64,000 nucleotides of DNA from CAVPJW01 sp963705525 (lineage in GTDB: Bacteria > Acidobacteriota > Vicinamibacteria > Vicinamibacterales > CAVPJW01): positions 744,001 to 808,000 of the forward strand of contig CAVPJW010000002.1 in assembly GCA_963705525.1 (NCBI GenBank), in the 5' to 3' direction. A program made the position numbers and the translations under genes. The notes beneath the pieces are model-generated. The model made no database searches, was not told where the DNA came from, and was given only the letters and a program-made list of their open reading frames with translations. Position 1 is the stretch's first letter; every line of letters starts with the position of its first letter. Positions 27,801-35,508 of the stretch are shown here, one piece after another.

Positions 27801-29575
27801 AAGGAATCGGAGTTTCTCCGGGGATCGCCATAGGTCCCGCCGTGCTGCTGATCCACAGCACTCGGCTGATCCACATGTCGGTGCCGCTTCATCGCGTCGA
27901 GCCGGAGGTCGAGCGCCTCCGCGAAGCGTGCGAAGGCTCCCGCAAACAACTCGATCGCATCAAGGCCAGGATATCCTCGTCTGCCGGCACCGACCTCGCT
28001 CGGCTCTTCGATGCGCAGCTCCTCATGCTCGACGATCCGCTGCTCTTGACACGAGCCGCTGACCTCGTGCGCAGTCGTCGGGTCAACGCGGAATGGGCCG
28101 TTCAGATCGCCTTCGATGAACTGTCGGCGCTGCTCGATCGCGTCGAAGATCCGTATCTCAGGGAGCGAAAGGGCGATCTGGCCGACGTCGTCGGCCGCCT
28201 GCGCATGAATCTCCGGCGTGATACGTCAGGGCCTCGAAGCCTTTTCACAGGAATCGACGCGCCCTGCGTGCTCATCGCGGACGATCTCACGCCGTCGCTG
28301 GTCGCACAGCTCGACTGGACCCGCATTCGCGGCTTTGCGACCGACTCGGGGACTCGAACATCGCACACGGCGATTCTCGCGCGGTCGCTCCAAGTGCCTG
28401 CGATCGTGGGCCTGCACGATGCCAGCACACGGGTTCCTCCAGGTGCAACAGTGGTGATCGATGCCGCGGCTGACACTCTCGTCATCGATCCGGACAACGA
28501 ATACCTTCGTTCGAGGACGGAATCGCCGGGTTCGACGCGGAGCCGCACTGGCGCCGGCGCGGCGGAGCAGGGGCCGCTCAAAACGATCGACGGCATACGC
28601 ATCCGCTTGGATGCGAACATCGAATTGCCAGACGATGTGCGGTTTGCCAGGGAGCAGGGGGCGGAAGGGATCGGCCTGTATCGCTCGGAATTTCTCCTGG
28701 CCAATGCGCCGGTCGACACGGTCACGGAAGACTTTCAGTACGAAGTGTATCGACAGATGTTGGATGAGATGGCGCCCGGTCCGGTCACCGTGCGGACATT
28801 CGATGTCGATGAGGATCAGCTCGCAAACCGGCTGCGCGGCGCCGGTTCGCCCGTGGATTGGCCGACGCTCGCCGACCACTCGCGAGGCCGCCTTGGACTG
28901 CGCGCGATTCGATTAAGTGCGAATCGACGTGAGCTGCTTCGGCGGCAATTGCGCGCGCTCCTGCGGGCGGCGACGGGGCGCCGCCTTCGCATCATGTTCC
29001 CGTTCGTGTCCGGTCTCGAAGAGCTGCGGGAGGCGAAGGCCATTCTGGGCGAAGCCGCCAGAGAGCTCAGTGAACGCGGTGACACGTTGCCGGCTGTGCC
29101 GATCGGGGCGATGATCGAAGTGCCGTCGGCGGCCTTCACCGCCGATCTGCTGGCGCAGGAGGTCGATTTCTTTACGATCGGCACGAACGATCTCATTCAG
29201 TGCTGCCTGGCGGTGGATCGCACCGACGATCGCGTGTCACATCTCTACGAACCGCTCCATCCAGCCATCCTTCGGCTGATCCGAAGCGTCCGTCGCGTCG
29301 CGGCCCGACGCTCCATCCCGTTGTCGCTCTGCGGGGAAATGGCGTCCGATCCGTCGCTGCTGCCACTCTTGATCGGGCTCGGACTCACTGAATTCAGCAT
29401 GGCACCCTCGGCCATTCAGGTCGCGCGCGGCGTCGTGATGAGGCTTCGCGCGGGCGATCTCGCGCGCGTCGCGGCGCGGGTGCTCAGAATGTCGAGCGGA
29501 TCGGAAATCGAAGCGTACCTAAGGGAACACCTCGATGCGTGGACTCAGCCGCACGTCGGGGCACGAGAGAGCTGA
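27788..29575 (+). CDS. ptsI: PTS enzyme I (phosphoenolpyruvate-protein phosphotransferase)
   Basis: Takes phosphate from phosphoenolpyruvate and passes it to HPr. 595 residues. The active-site histidine is H193 in GTRTSHTAILAR; the PEP-binding barrel carries IGLYRSEFL, a core GTNDLIQCCLAVDR block and the SLCGEMASD motif with the catalytic cysteine. An insert of about 15 residues rich in Ser/Thr/Gly lies after PDNEYLRSR near residue 240. It starts inside the end of ptsH. Confidence 0.96.
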   Translation: MERLKGIGVSPGIAIGPAVLLIHSTRLIHMSVPLHRVEPEVERLREACEGSRKQLDRIKARISSSAGTDLARLFDAQLLMLDDPLLLTRAADLVRSRRVNAEWAVQIAFDELSALLDRVEDPYLRERKGDLADVVGRLRMNLRRDTSGPRSLFTGIDAPCVLIADDLTPSLVAQLDWTRIRGFATDSGTRTSHTAILARSLQVPAIVGLHDASTRVPPGATVVIDAAADTLVIDPDNEYLRSRTESPGSTRSRTGAGAAEQGPLKTIDGIRIRLDANIELPDDVRFAREQGAEGIGLYRSEFLLANAPVDTVTEDFQYEVYRQMLDEMAPGPVTVRTFDVDEDQLANRLRGAGSPVDWPTLADHSRGRLGLRAIRLSANRRELLRRQLRALLRAATGRRLRIMFPFVSGLEELREAKAILGEAARELSERGDTLPAVPIGAMIEVPSAAFTADLLAQEVDFFTIGTNDLIQCCLAVDRTDDRVSHLYEPLHPAILRLIRSVRRVAARRSIPLSLCGEMASDPSLLPLLIGLGLTEFSMAPSAIQVARGVVMRLRAGDLARVAARVLRMSSGSEIEAYLREHLDAWTQPHVGARES

Positions 29576-29608
29576 GATCGGGTCGAAACACTCGAACGGG
29601 AGCGCAAC

Positions 29609-29995
29609 GTGTCAAATCAGGCTACGAAGGACGGCGTTGTCAAAGTTGAGAAGCCGTGGGGCTATGAGCTGCACTGGGCCAAGACGGATCGATATGTGGG
29701 GAAAATCATTCACGTCCTGGCAGGTCACGCGCTGAGCCTGCAGTACCACAACGTCAAGGACGAGACGATCTATCTCTACTCCGGGAAGCTGAGATTCGAG
29801 ATCCAGCAGGGCGATGGGATCGTCGTCCGCGAAATGCAGCCCGGAGAGAGCGTCCGCATCACACCCAGGACGGTTCACCGGATGACGGCGCTCGAGGACA
29901 GCGATATCCTCGAAGTCTCGACGCCCGAACTCGACGATGTCGTGAGGCTGGAAGATCGGTACGGCCGCGAAGACAAGACCGCCAAAGGATCCTAG
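29609..29995 (+). CDS. Single-domain cupin, mannose-6-phosphate isomerase/ManC C-terminal type
   Basis: 128 residues with the cupin pattern: KPWGYELHWA at the N-terminus (typical of type II phosphomannose isomerase tails), then LSLQYHNVKDETIYLYSGKLRF and the second motif PGESVRITPRTVHRM. It is only the cupin domain, without a nucleotidyltransferase. The likely role is sugar-phosphate binding or isomerisation; not certain. GTG start. Its stop overlaps the stop of ssb on the other strand in the palindrome CTAG. Confidence 0.8.
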   Translation: MSNQATKDGVVKVEKPWGYELHWAKTDRYVGKIIHVLAGHALSLQYHNVKDETIYLYSGKLRFEIQQGDGIVVREMQPGESVRITPRTVHRMTALEDSDILEVSTPELDDVVRLEDRYGREDKTAKGS

Positions 29996-30432
29996 AACGG
30001 AATGTCGTCGTCCACGAGCTCCGCGGCCTGATCGGCGGGGACCGCATCCGATTCGATTGCGTCGCGCCCGCCTGCGCCACGTCCACCGCCTGCGCCACCC
30101 CCGCCGGAACTCAACAAGACGACGCGATCACCCTTGATCTCGGTCGTGTACTTGTCGTTACCATCCTTGTCCTTCCATTTGCGGGTCTGGAGGCGGCCTT
30201 CGACGTAGATCTGTTTGCCTTTGACGAGATAGTCCTGCAGCGTCTCCGCCGTCTTGCCCCAAAGGACGACACGATGCCACTGCGTATCTTCTTTCTTCTG
30301 TCCTTCTCGATCCTTGTAGACCTCTGTTGTCGCGAGGTTCAGCGTGGCGACGGCCGCGCCGCTCGGCGTGTACCGCAGCTCGGCATCGCGTCCGAGGTTG
30401 CCGACAAGGATGACTTTGTTAACGCTTCCCAT
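29992..30432 (-). CDS. ssb: Single-stranded DNA-binding protein
   Basis: 146 residues. N-terminal OB fold opening with MGSVNKVILVGNLGRDAELR and continuing through WHRVVLWGKTAE and KGKQIYVEGRLQTRKW. A Gly-rich linker follows, then the acidic tail ending DDDIPF, the protein-interaction tip. It is the last gene of the minus-strand tol-pal run, 18 bases after cpoB, with GAGAGG as ribosome-binding site. Confidence 0.97.
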   Translation of the reverse strand: MGSVNKVILVGNLGRDAELRYTPSGAAVATLNLATTEVYKDREGQKKEDTQWHRVVLWGKTAETLQDYLVKGKQIYVEGRLQTRKWKDKDGNDKYTTEIKGDRVVLLSSGGGGAGGGRGAGGRDAIESDAVPADQAAELVDDDIPF

Positions 30433-30450
30433 GGAAGCACCTCTCAGTGC

Positions 30451-31329
30451 TCAAGGTTTCCCAGCGGGGTTGGCCAGACGCTGCTTGGCAAGACGCCCGG
30501 CGTCCGTGTCGGGATAGTTCTTTGCGGCGAACTCGTACGACTGCTTCGCGCGATCAGACATGCCGAGCCGATCGAGCGCGACACCCCGCTTGTAGTACGC
30601 GTCAGGCACCTTGTCGCCGGTCGGGTAGTTCTTGATCACTTGATCGTAGGCATCCACCGCGTCGTTGAACTTGCCGTCGAGCTGGAATGAATCGCCTATC
30701 AGGAACTGCGCGTCATCGGCCATTTCGGATCTGGGGAAGGAGCGAAGGAAGGTCCGGAAACCCTCGATGGCGAGACTCCATTGGCCAGCGGCGTAATCCG
30801 CCCACGCGGTGTCATAGAGCCGCTGCGGCGAGACACCTGGATTGGGAGGCTGGGTCGGCGGTGTCGCAACGCCAGGGTCGGTCGATTCTGGCGGCGTTCC
30901 TCCGTCGGGGGCCAACGCCTGATCGGGAGATGTCGAAACCGGCGGCGTACGCGGAATCGCGAGCCGGAGCGCTTCGACTTCCTGCGACAGAGACGTAATG
31001 CGGACGTTGGTCTCGTCCAGCTTCTCACGAACCACGCGAAGGTCAGCCGCCGCGTTGTCCACGAGCAGTTTCTGGTCGGCGAACGCCTTTCGGCTGGTTC
31101 CGCCCTGTTCCTCCATCTTGGCCGTCATCTGTTTCATCGCGTCGGTCAGCGTGCCGAGCATCTGCTGCAACTGCTGCGATTGCTCCTGCAGCATGCGGAT
31201 GTCGGCCATCAGCTGCAGATGCTCCTTGTTGGCCGCCGCAGAAACGTCTGGTACGAAAAGAGCCAAGAACATCAACGTCAAGCCACATCGCACAGCACAT
31301 CTCACCATATCGATCCCCGAGGAATTCAT
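30451..31329 (-). CDS. cpoB: Tol-Pal system protein CpoB/YbgF
   Basis: 292 residues: signal peptide (about 8-31), a coiled-coil trimerisation region (LMADIRMLQEQSQQLQQML onwards, to ~110), a Pro/Thr-rich linker (~125-165), and C-terminal TPR repeats (YDTAWADYAAGQWSLAIEGF, ADDAQFLIGDSFQ, PDAYYKRGVALDRLG). In E. coli CpoB coordinates Tol with peptidoglycan synthesis during division. The ATG overlaps the pal stop (ATGA). An ATG eight codons in is an alternative start. Confidence 0.92.
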   Translation of the reverse strand: MNSSGIDMVRCAVRCGLTLMFLALFVPDVSAAANKEHLQLMADIRMLQEQSQQLQQMLGTLTDAMKQMTAKMEEQGGTSRKAFADQKLLVDNAAADLRVVREKLDETNVRITSLSQEVEALRLAIPRTPPVSTSPDQALAPDGGTPPESTDPGVATPPTQPPNPGVSPQRLYDTAWADYAAGQWSLAIEGFRTFLRSFPRSEMADDAQFLIGDSFQLDGKFNDAVDAYDQVIKNYPTGDKVPDAYYKRGVALDRLGMSDRAKQSYEFAAKNYPDTDAGRLAKQRLANPAGKP

Positions 31330-31913
31330 TTGGCGGTGATCACGAAGTGCGCCCGCCTGTTCTTGGCCCAGGCCTCTTCACTGTGGCCGGGGTCGAACGG
31401 GAATTCCTTACCATAACTCACAATCCGCAGCCGCTCGGCCGGAATCCCCAGAGAGACTAGATAGCTCCTGGTGGCCACGGCCCGACGCTCCCCGAGCGCC
31501 AGATTGTACTCGGCCGTTCCGCGTTCATCACAGTGCCCTTCGATCGTGACGGTCCAGGTGCCATAGCGTTTCAGCAATCCGGCATTGGCCTGAATCGCAC
31601 TCTGACCGTCGCCCGAAATCTCAGCGCTATCGAACTCGAAGAATACGGGGCGAAGCGGGGAGTCACGATTGAGGTCGTCGAGCGACCTGGAGCCGACGGT
31701 GTCCTCCGAAACCGGCTCGGGCGGCACCAGCGCGGGCTCGTTCACCGGCTGCGGGGGCGCGGGCGGCTCCGTCGACGTGCCGGCGCTCGGTGGTGGAGGA
31801 GGGGCAGGCCTGGCGACAGCCGGCTTCTTTCCTCCGCAGCCTATCGTGAGTGCCAGAATCGCCAGTGCCACGAGTGCGGTGCCACGACCGAGCACCGCCT
31901 TAGACGTCCACAT
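31326..31913 (-). CDS. pal: Peptidoglycan-associated lipoprotein Pal
   Basis: 195 residues. A lipoprotein signal with lipobox LTIGC places the acylated cysteine near residue 26. A Pro-rich spacer follows, then the OmpA-like peptidoglycan-binding domain (TIEGHCDERGTAEYNLALGERRA and SYGKEFP, ending KNRRAHFVI). Pal anchors the outer membrane to peptidoglycan and binds TolB, encoded just upstream. Confidence 0.96.
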   Translation of the reverse strand: MWTSKAVLGRGTALVALAILALTIGCGGKKPAVARPAPPPPPSAGTSTEPPAPPQPVNEPALVPPEPVSEDTVGSRSLDDLNRDSPLRPVFFEFDSAEISGDGQSAIQANAGLLKRYGTWTVTIEGHCDERGTAEYNLALGERRAVATRSYLVSLGIPAERLRIVSYGKEFPFDPGHSEEAWAKNRRAHFVITAK

Positions 31914-31968
31914 ATCTCCTCCAGTCTAGTTCACCGCACGAATCGACGCGTCGATTCTCCTCGGCCAC

Positions 31969-33354
31969 TCAGCGAGACCAGTCGGGCGTGAAGTTGTTGC
32001 CGACGGTCGTCACTTGCCGCAAGCCTTTTCCGTCCCGTCCCACCGTGAAGATTTGAGTCTTTCCCGATCTCGTCGACGTGAATGCGAGATGCCGGCCGTT
32101 CGGCGCGTAGCTCGGGCTCTCGTTCGATCCTTCGCCGAACGTCAGCTGCCTGCGCTCTCCGCTCGCGAGGTCGAGAATCTTGATGTCGTAGCCGGGTCCC
32201 GTGCGGGACGCGTAGGCAATTTCGTTGAAGGGCGCGGGCGACCACGTCGGTCGATCGCAATATGACTCGGACGTGATCTTTCGCAGGTTGAGTCCGTCGG
32301 TGCCAATCACATAGATCTGCGGGCTGCCCGAGCGATCCGATGTGAAAGCGATCTGCATGCCGGTCGGCGACCACGTGGGTGTGACGTCGATCGCCGGGTG
32401 GGTCGTCAGGCGACGCAGGTTGGACCCGTCGCGATTCATGATGTACAGCTCCGGATTGCCGTCGCGATTCGACATGAAACAGATGCGGGTGCCGTCCGGG
32501 GAAAATGACGGCAGGAAGTTGTCTCCCTTGCCCGCGGTCGGATTTTCGAGCGACCCTTGATAAATGAGCGAAATGAAGATGTCCGGCGTGCCCCGTCGAT
32601 ACGACGTGTAGGCGATACCGCGCCCATCCGGAGTCCAGGTGGGCGTGATATTGAGCACACGATTGACGGTGACCCGTCGCTGGTTGGCGGCGTCGTAATC
32701 GCTCAGATAGATTTCTTTGACCCCACGCGTTTCCACCGTGCCCGCGACGCGTTCCCCGTCGCGATCGGACGAGAAGGTCAGTTTCGTCCGCGCGACGCCC
32801 CGAAGCGCCCGCTGCTGTTGGTGGATTTCATCGGAAATCGTGTGCGCATAGAGCCGCGGATTGCCGGTGGAGCCGCTGTACTCCTTGCCAAAGACCGAGC
32901 GTCGGTCACGGACGCTGAAGAGACGAGCGACCACACGCACCGACGTTCCCGTCTTCTCGACCGTACCGATGATCAGGCCGTCCGCACCGAGTTCCCGCCA
33001 GCGATCGAAGGGGATGTCATCGATGGAGCGGGCGGGTGGTATCGATCCGTACGTGTCGCGAGGGATCATGTAGAACTCGCGCTCGAATTCCAAATCCCCC
33101 CACAGGACTTCGCCCACAGTGCGCGCGACAGCCATCGTCTCAGCGTCACCCGTGAGCGCGATGAAATCGGGCACCGCGTAGCGTGGAGGAGCCCCCGGCT
33201 CGCCGCTGATCGTCAGCGCGACTTCGCTCGGCTGTTGCGGAGCCGGCGTCGGGGTAGCGGCTGGCTGGGTCTGGGGAGTCTGTCCGGCCGACCGTAGGCC
33301 AATAGTGAGAACGAGTGCGCTCAGCGCAAACGGCAGATGTCGTGTTTTCATCAA
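31969..33354 (-). CDS. tolB: Tol-Pal system beta-propeller protein TolB
   Basis: 461 residues: signal peptide (1-24), N-terminal TolB domain (to about 160) and a six-bladed propeller with repeated PD40 motifs such as SPDGTRICFMSNRDGNPELYI, WSPTGMQIAFTSDRSG and YAPNGRHLAFTSTRSG. Periplasmic partner of Pal and TolA. The start overlaps the tolA stop (ATGA). There are 55 bases between tolB and pal. Confidence 0.96.
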   Translation of the reverse strand: MMKTRHLPFALSALVLTIGLRSAGQTPQTQPAATPTPAPQQPSEVALTISGEPGAPPRYAVPDFIALTGDAETMAVARTVGEVLWGDLEFEREFYMIPRDTYGSIPPARSIDDIPFDRWRELGADGLIIGTVEKTGTSVRVVARLFSVRDRRSVFGKEYSGSTGNPRLYAHTISDEIHQQQRALRGVARTKLTFSSDRDGERVAGTVETRGVKEIYLSDYDAANQRRVTVNRVLNITPTWTPDGRGIAYTSYRRGTPDIFISLIYQGSLENPTAGKGDNFLPSFSPDGTRICFMSNRDGNPELYIMNRDGSNLRRLTTHPAIDVTPTWSPTGMQIAFTSDRSGSPQIYVIGTDGLNLRKITSESYCDRPTWSPAPFNEIAYASRTGPGYDIKILDLASGERRQLTFGEGSNESPSYAPNGRHLAFTSTRSGKTQIFTVGRDGKGLRQVTTVGNNFTPDWSR

Positions 33355-34124
33355 GGTTGATAGTTGAAAGTGAGGCGGACCGTCAGAGACTCGTTGGGAA
33401 AGGCCGACGGCAGCGGAGGCAGGGCCTTGGTCACGAGAAGAGCACGGCGCGACGCCAGATCGAGCGCCGCATACCCGCTGGACTGGACGAGGTCGACCGA
33501 ACTGATCGTACCATCACGCAGGATTGTAAAGCGGGCGATGTTGCCGCCTGACACGCCCTGTTTCGAACTCCAGTTGCGTTGAATGAGCTGCAGCATCGTC
33601 GCGAGATAGTCTGGGCAGCAGAAGCTGCCGACCTCGAGATACCCGCCGACGCCACCCCCTCCGGTCGTGAGACCGAATCCCACGCCGCGTGCGCCGGTCT
33701 CAGCCGGAGTATTGCCGGGCTGAACTTCCGGCCCGCTGGTTGGCACTCGGCCTCGCGCCTCCTGCGGCGCCGCGCGGACCGGCTTGACGACTCTTGCCCC
33801 CGGCTTGGGCAGCGTCATCTCCGGGGTCTTCTCCGCCGGTGGCCTCACCGGCTGCGGACGCGAGGCCTCGATCGGCGGTTGCGCGACCTGTACGGGCCGA
33901 CCGCCCATCGGCGTCATCCCGCCGGCACGCGGTCCCGGCGCGCCGCCCAGGCTGATTGTCATGACCGTGGTCTCATCAGGTGTGGATCGCGACCCCCACC
34001 GGGCCGGCACCACAACCAGCAAGGCCGCGACGAGCATGTGCACGACGAGCGAGACGATCGTCGTGTTCTTGAGGCTCGTGGCTTCGCGTGAGCGTTCGAG
34101 CAGAATGGTTGTAACCGCGTCCAC
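33351..34124 (-). CDS. tolA: TolA/TonB-like energy-transducing protein
   Basis: 257 residues: short cytoplasmic N-terminus, one membrane helix (about 24-42), a long Pro/Ala/Gly-rich periplasmic spacer (to ~165), and a C-terminal TonB/TolA domain (FTILRDGTISSVDLVQSSGYAALD, LTVRLTFNY). Its position between tolR and tolB makes it the TolA of this system, although the C-terminal domain looks TonB-like and the long Ala/Lys-rich helix of E. coli TolA is missing. Confidence 0.85.
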   Translation of the reverse strand: MDAVTTILLERSREATSLKNTTIVSLVVHMLVAALLVVVPARWGSRSTPDETTVMTISLGGAPGPRAGGMTPMGGRPVQVAQPPIEASRPQPVRPPAEKTPEMTLPKPGARVVKPVRAAPQEARGRVPTSGPEVQPGNTPAETGARGVGFGLTTGGGGVGGYLEVGSFCCPDYLATMLQLIQRNWSSKQGVSGGNIARFTILRDGTISSVDLVQSSGYAALDLASRRALLVTKALPPLPSAFPNESLTVRLTFNYQP

Positions 34125-34128
34125 GACA

Positions 34129-34530
34129 CTACCGCTCCCCCGGGAGCTTGGAAACGATCCCTACCTTTTCGACACCGGCTTCCTTGAGACGGTCCATGAC
34201 ATCGAGCAGTTCTTGAAGCAGGACGGCGCCATCTCCACGAAGGAATACCTGCTTGTCGGTGCGGGTCAGAAGCGCCTGCCGAATCCGTTCGTGAAGAATC
34301 TCGACACGGATTGGCTCATCGCCGAGGTACACGACGTGGTTCGTACGGAAGGAGAGCGGCACGTTCACGAAGAGCCGTTCCTCGCTAATCTGGGCGGATC
34401 GTCGCGCAACGGGCAGGTTCACGTCGACGCCGCGCTGAATGAATGGTGCTGTGACCATGAAAATGATCAGGAGGACCAGCATCACGTCCACGAGGGGCAC
34501 GACGTTGATTTCGGCGAGGGCGACAGCCAC
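34129..34530 (-). CDS. tolR: Tol-Pal proton-channel subunit TolR (ExbD family)
   Basis: From a GTG at 34530 it has 133 residues: EINVVPLVDVMLVLLIIFMVTAP carries the single membrane helix with the conserved proton-path aspartate in PLVD, and the periplasmic domain includes LPVARRS and LRGDGAV. The likely native start is the ATG at 34594 (MPKIQQAQE...), which is in another frame; removing one base near 34545-34560 would join it to RYRGRGRR and this protein. As given, the GTG lacks a Shine-Dalgarno site. TolR works with TolQ to energise TolA. Confidence 0.88.
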   Translation of the reverse strand: MAVALAEINVVPLVDVMLVLLIIFMVTAPFIQRGVDVNLPVARRSAQISEERLFVNVPLSFRTNHVVYLGDEPIRVEILHERIRQALLTRTDKQVFLRGDGAVLLQELLDVMDRLKEAGVEKVGIVSKLPGER

Positions 34531-34618
34531 GCGCCGGCCGCGCCCGCGGTATCGGAGGCCCGGCAGTCTCCTGTGCCTGCTGAATCTTGGGCATCTGGTT
34601 GGTCAGCGCGGATCGGAA

Positions 34619-35389
34619 TCAGGTGAAGTTACGTTCCGCGATGTTCAGAAACTCGAGCGAAAAGTCATCCATCTCCGACGCGAACAGCTTCACGCGATTC
34701 GTGAGGTCGTTATAGAAGTACACGGCCGGAATGGCGGCAAAGAGTCCCGCGGCGGTCGCAATCAGAGCTTCAGCGATGCCTGGTGCCACCACGCCGAGAT
34801 TGGTGGACCCGGTCTGCGCGATGCCCTGGAATGCTGCCATGATGCCCCACACGGTGCCGAACAGCCCGATGAACGGCGCGATGCTCGCCGTGGTGGCGAG
34901 AAAACCGACACGACGCTCCAGCTTCGTCACCTCGACGCCGGACGCTCGCAGCAGCGCCCGGTCAACCGCAGCAAGGCTCCTGAGAGTAGGACGCGCGGCG
35001 GTCGTTCCTGGATTGGTGGCCTGCGGCGTCGCGTTCGTGCCCGTTGTGCGAAGCTGCGAGTTGAGCTCCGCATATCCCGCCTGGAAGATGCCGACTAGCG
35101 GACTGTCGTTCAGCGTGCGACAGACGGCTTGCACCTCAGAAAACTTGTTGCTTCGACGGAAGACGTCGAGAAAGCTGGACGTCTGCCGATCGATCCGCCA
35201 GAACGCCCACAGCTTGTAAAGGATGATGGCCCAGGAAACGATCGAGAAGAGCGCAAGAATCAGAAGGACGGCTTTGGAAATCGGCGAGGAACGCGCGACG
35301 AGGCTGACGATGTCGCCGCCGAGAGCACCATTGGGCGGGGCCCCGCCCTGCACCTGGAGCGCCAGGAAAAAAGATCCAAGCGTGCGCAC
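34619..35389 (-). CDS. tolQ: Tol-Pal proton-channel subunit TolQ (ExbB family)
   Basis: 256 residues from a GTG at 35389, chosen because GGAGG lies five bases upstream; a longer frame runs into the promoter. Three membrane helices (about 40-62, 150-175 and 195-215), with the family blocks LYKLWAFWR, RRVGFLATTASIAPFIGLFGTVWGIM and GIAEALIATAAGLFAAIPAV. The insert between the first helix and the main domain is Thr/Asn/Ala-rich. First gene of a seven-gene minus-strand operon. Confidence 0.95.
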   Translation of the reverse strand: MRTLGSFFLALQVQGGAPPNGALGGDIVSLVARSSPISKAVLLILALFSIVSWAIILYKLWAFWRIDRQTSSFLDVFRRSNKFSEVQAVCRTLNDSPLVGIFQAGYAELNSQLRTTGTNATPQATNPGTTAARPTLRSLAAVDRALLRASGVEVTKLERRVGFLATTASIAPFIGLFGTVWGIMAAFQGIAQTGSTNLGVVAPGIAEALIATAAGLFAAIPAVYFYNDLTNRVKLFASEMDDFSLEFLNIAERNFT

Positions 35390-35444
35390 ACGATCCTCCA
35401 CCGCGTCATCAGAGTGCGCCGCTGGGACAGCGCGAAACCCGGTA

Positions 35445-35473
35445 AGACTAACATGCGATCTGATCACTGTCAA
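35445..35473 (-). promoter_or_regulatory. Sigma-70-type promoter for the tol-pal operon
   Basis: Minus-strand TTGACA (35468-35473), a 17-base spacer, then TAGTCT (35445-35450), about 55 bases before the tolQ GTG. The -35 is perfect and the -10 is weak. recN starts just beyond it on the other strand. Confidence 0.5.
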
Positions 35474-35508
35474 ACGTATGATACGATGGCAGTTCTGCCC
35501 GCCTCCCC

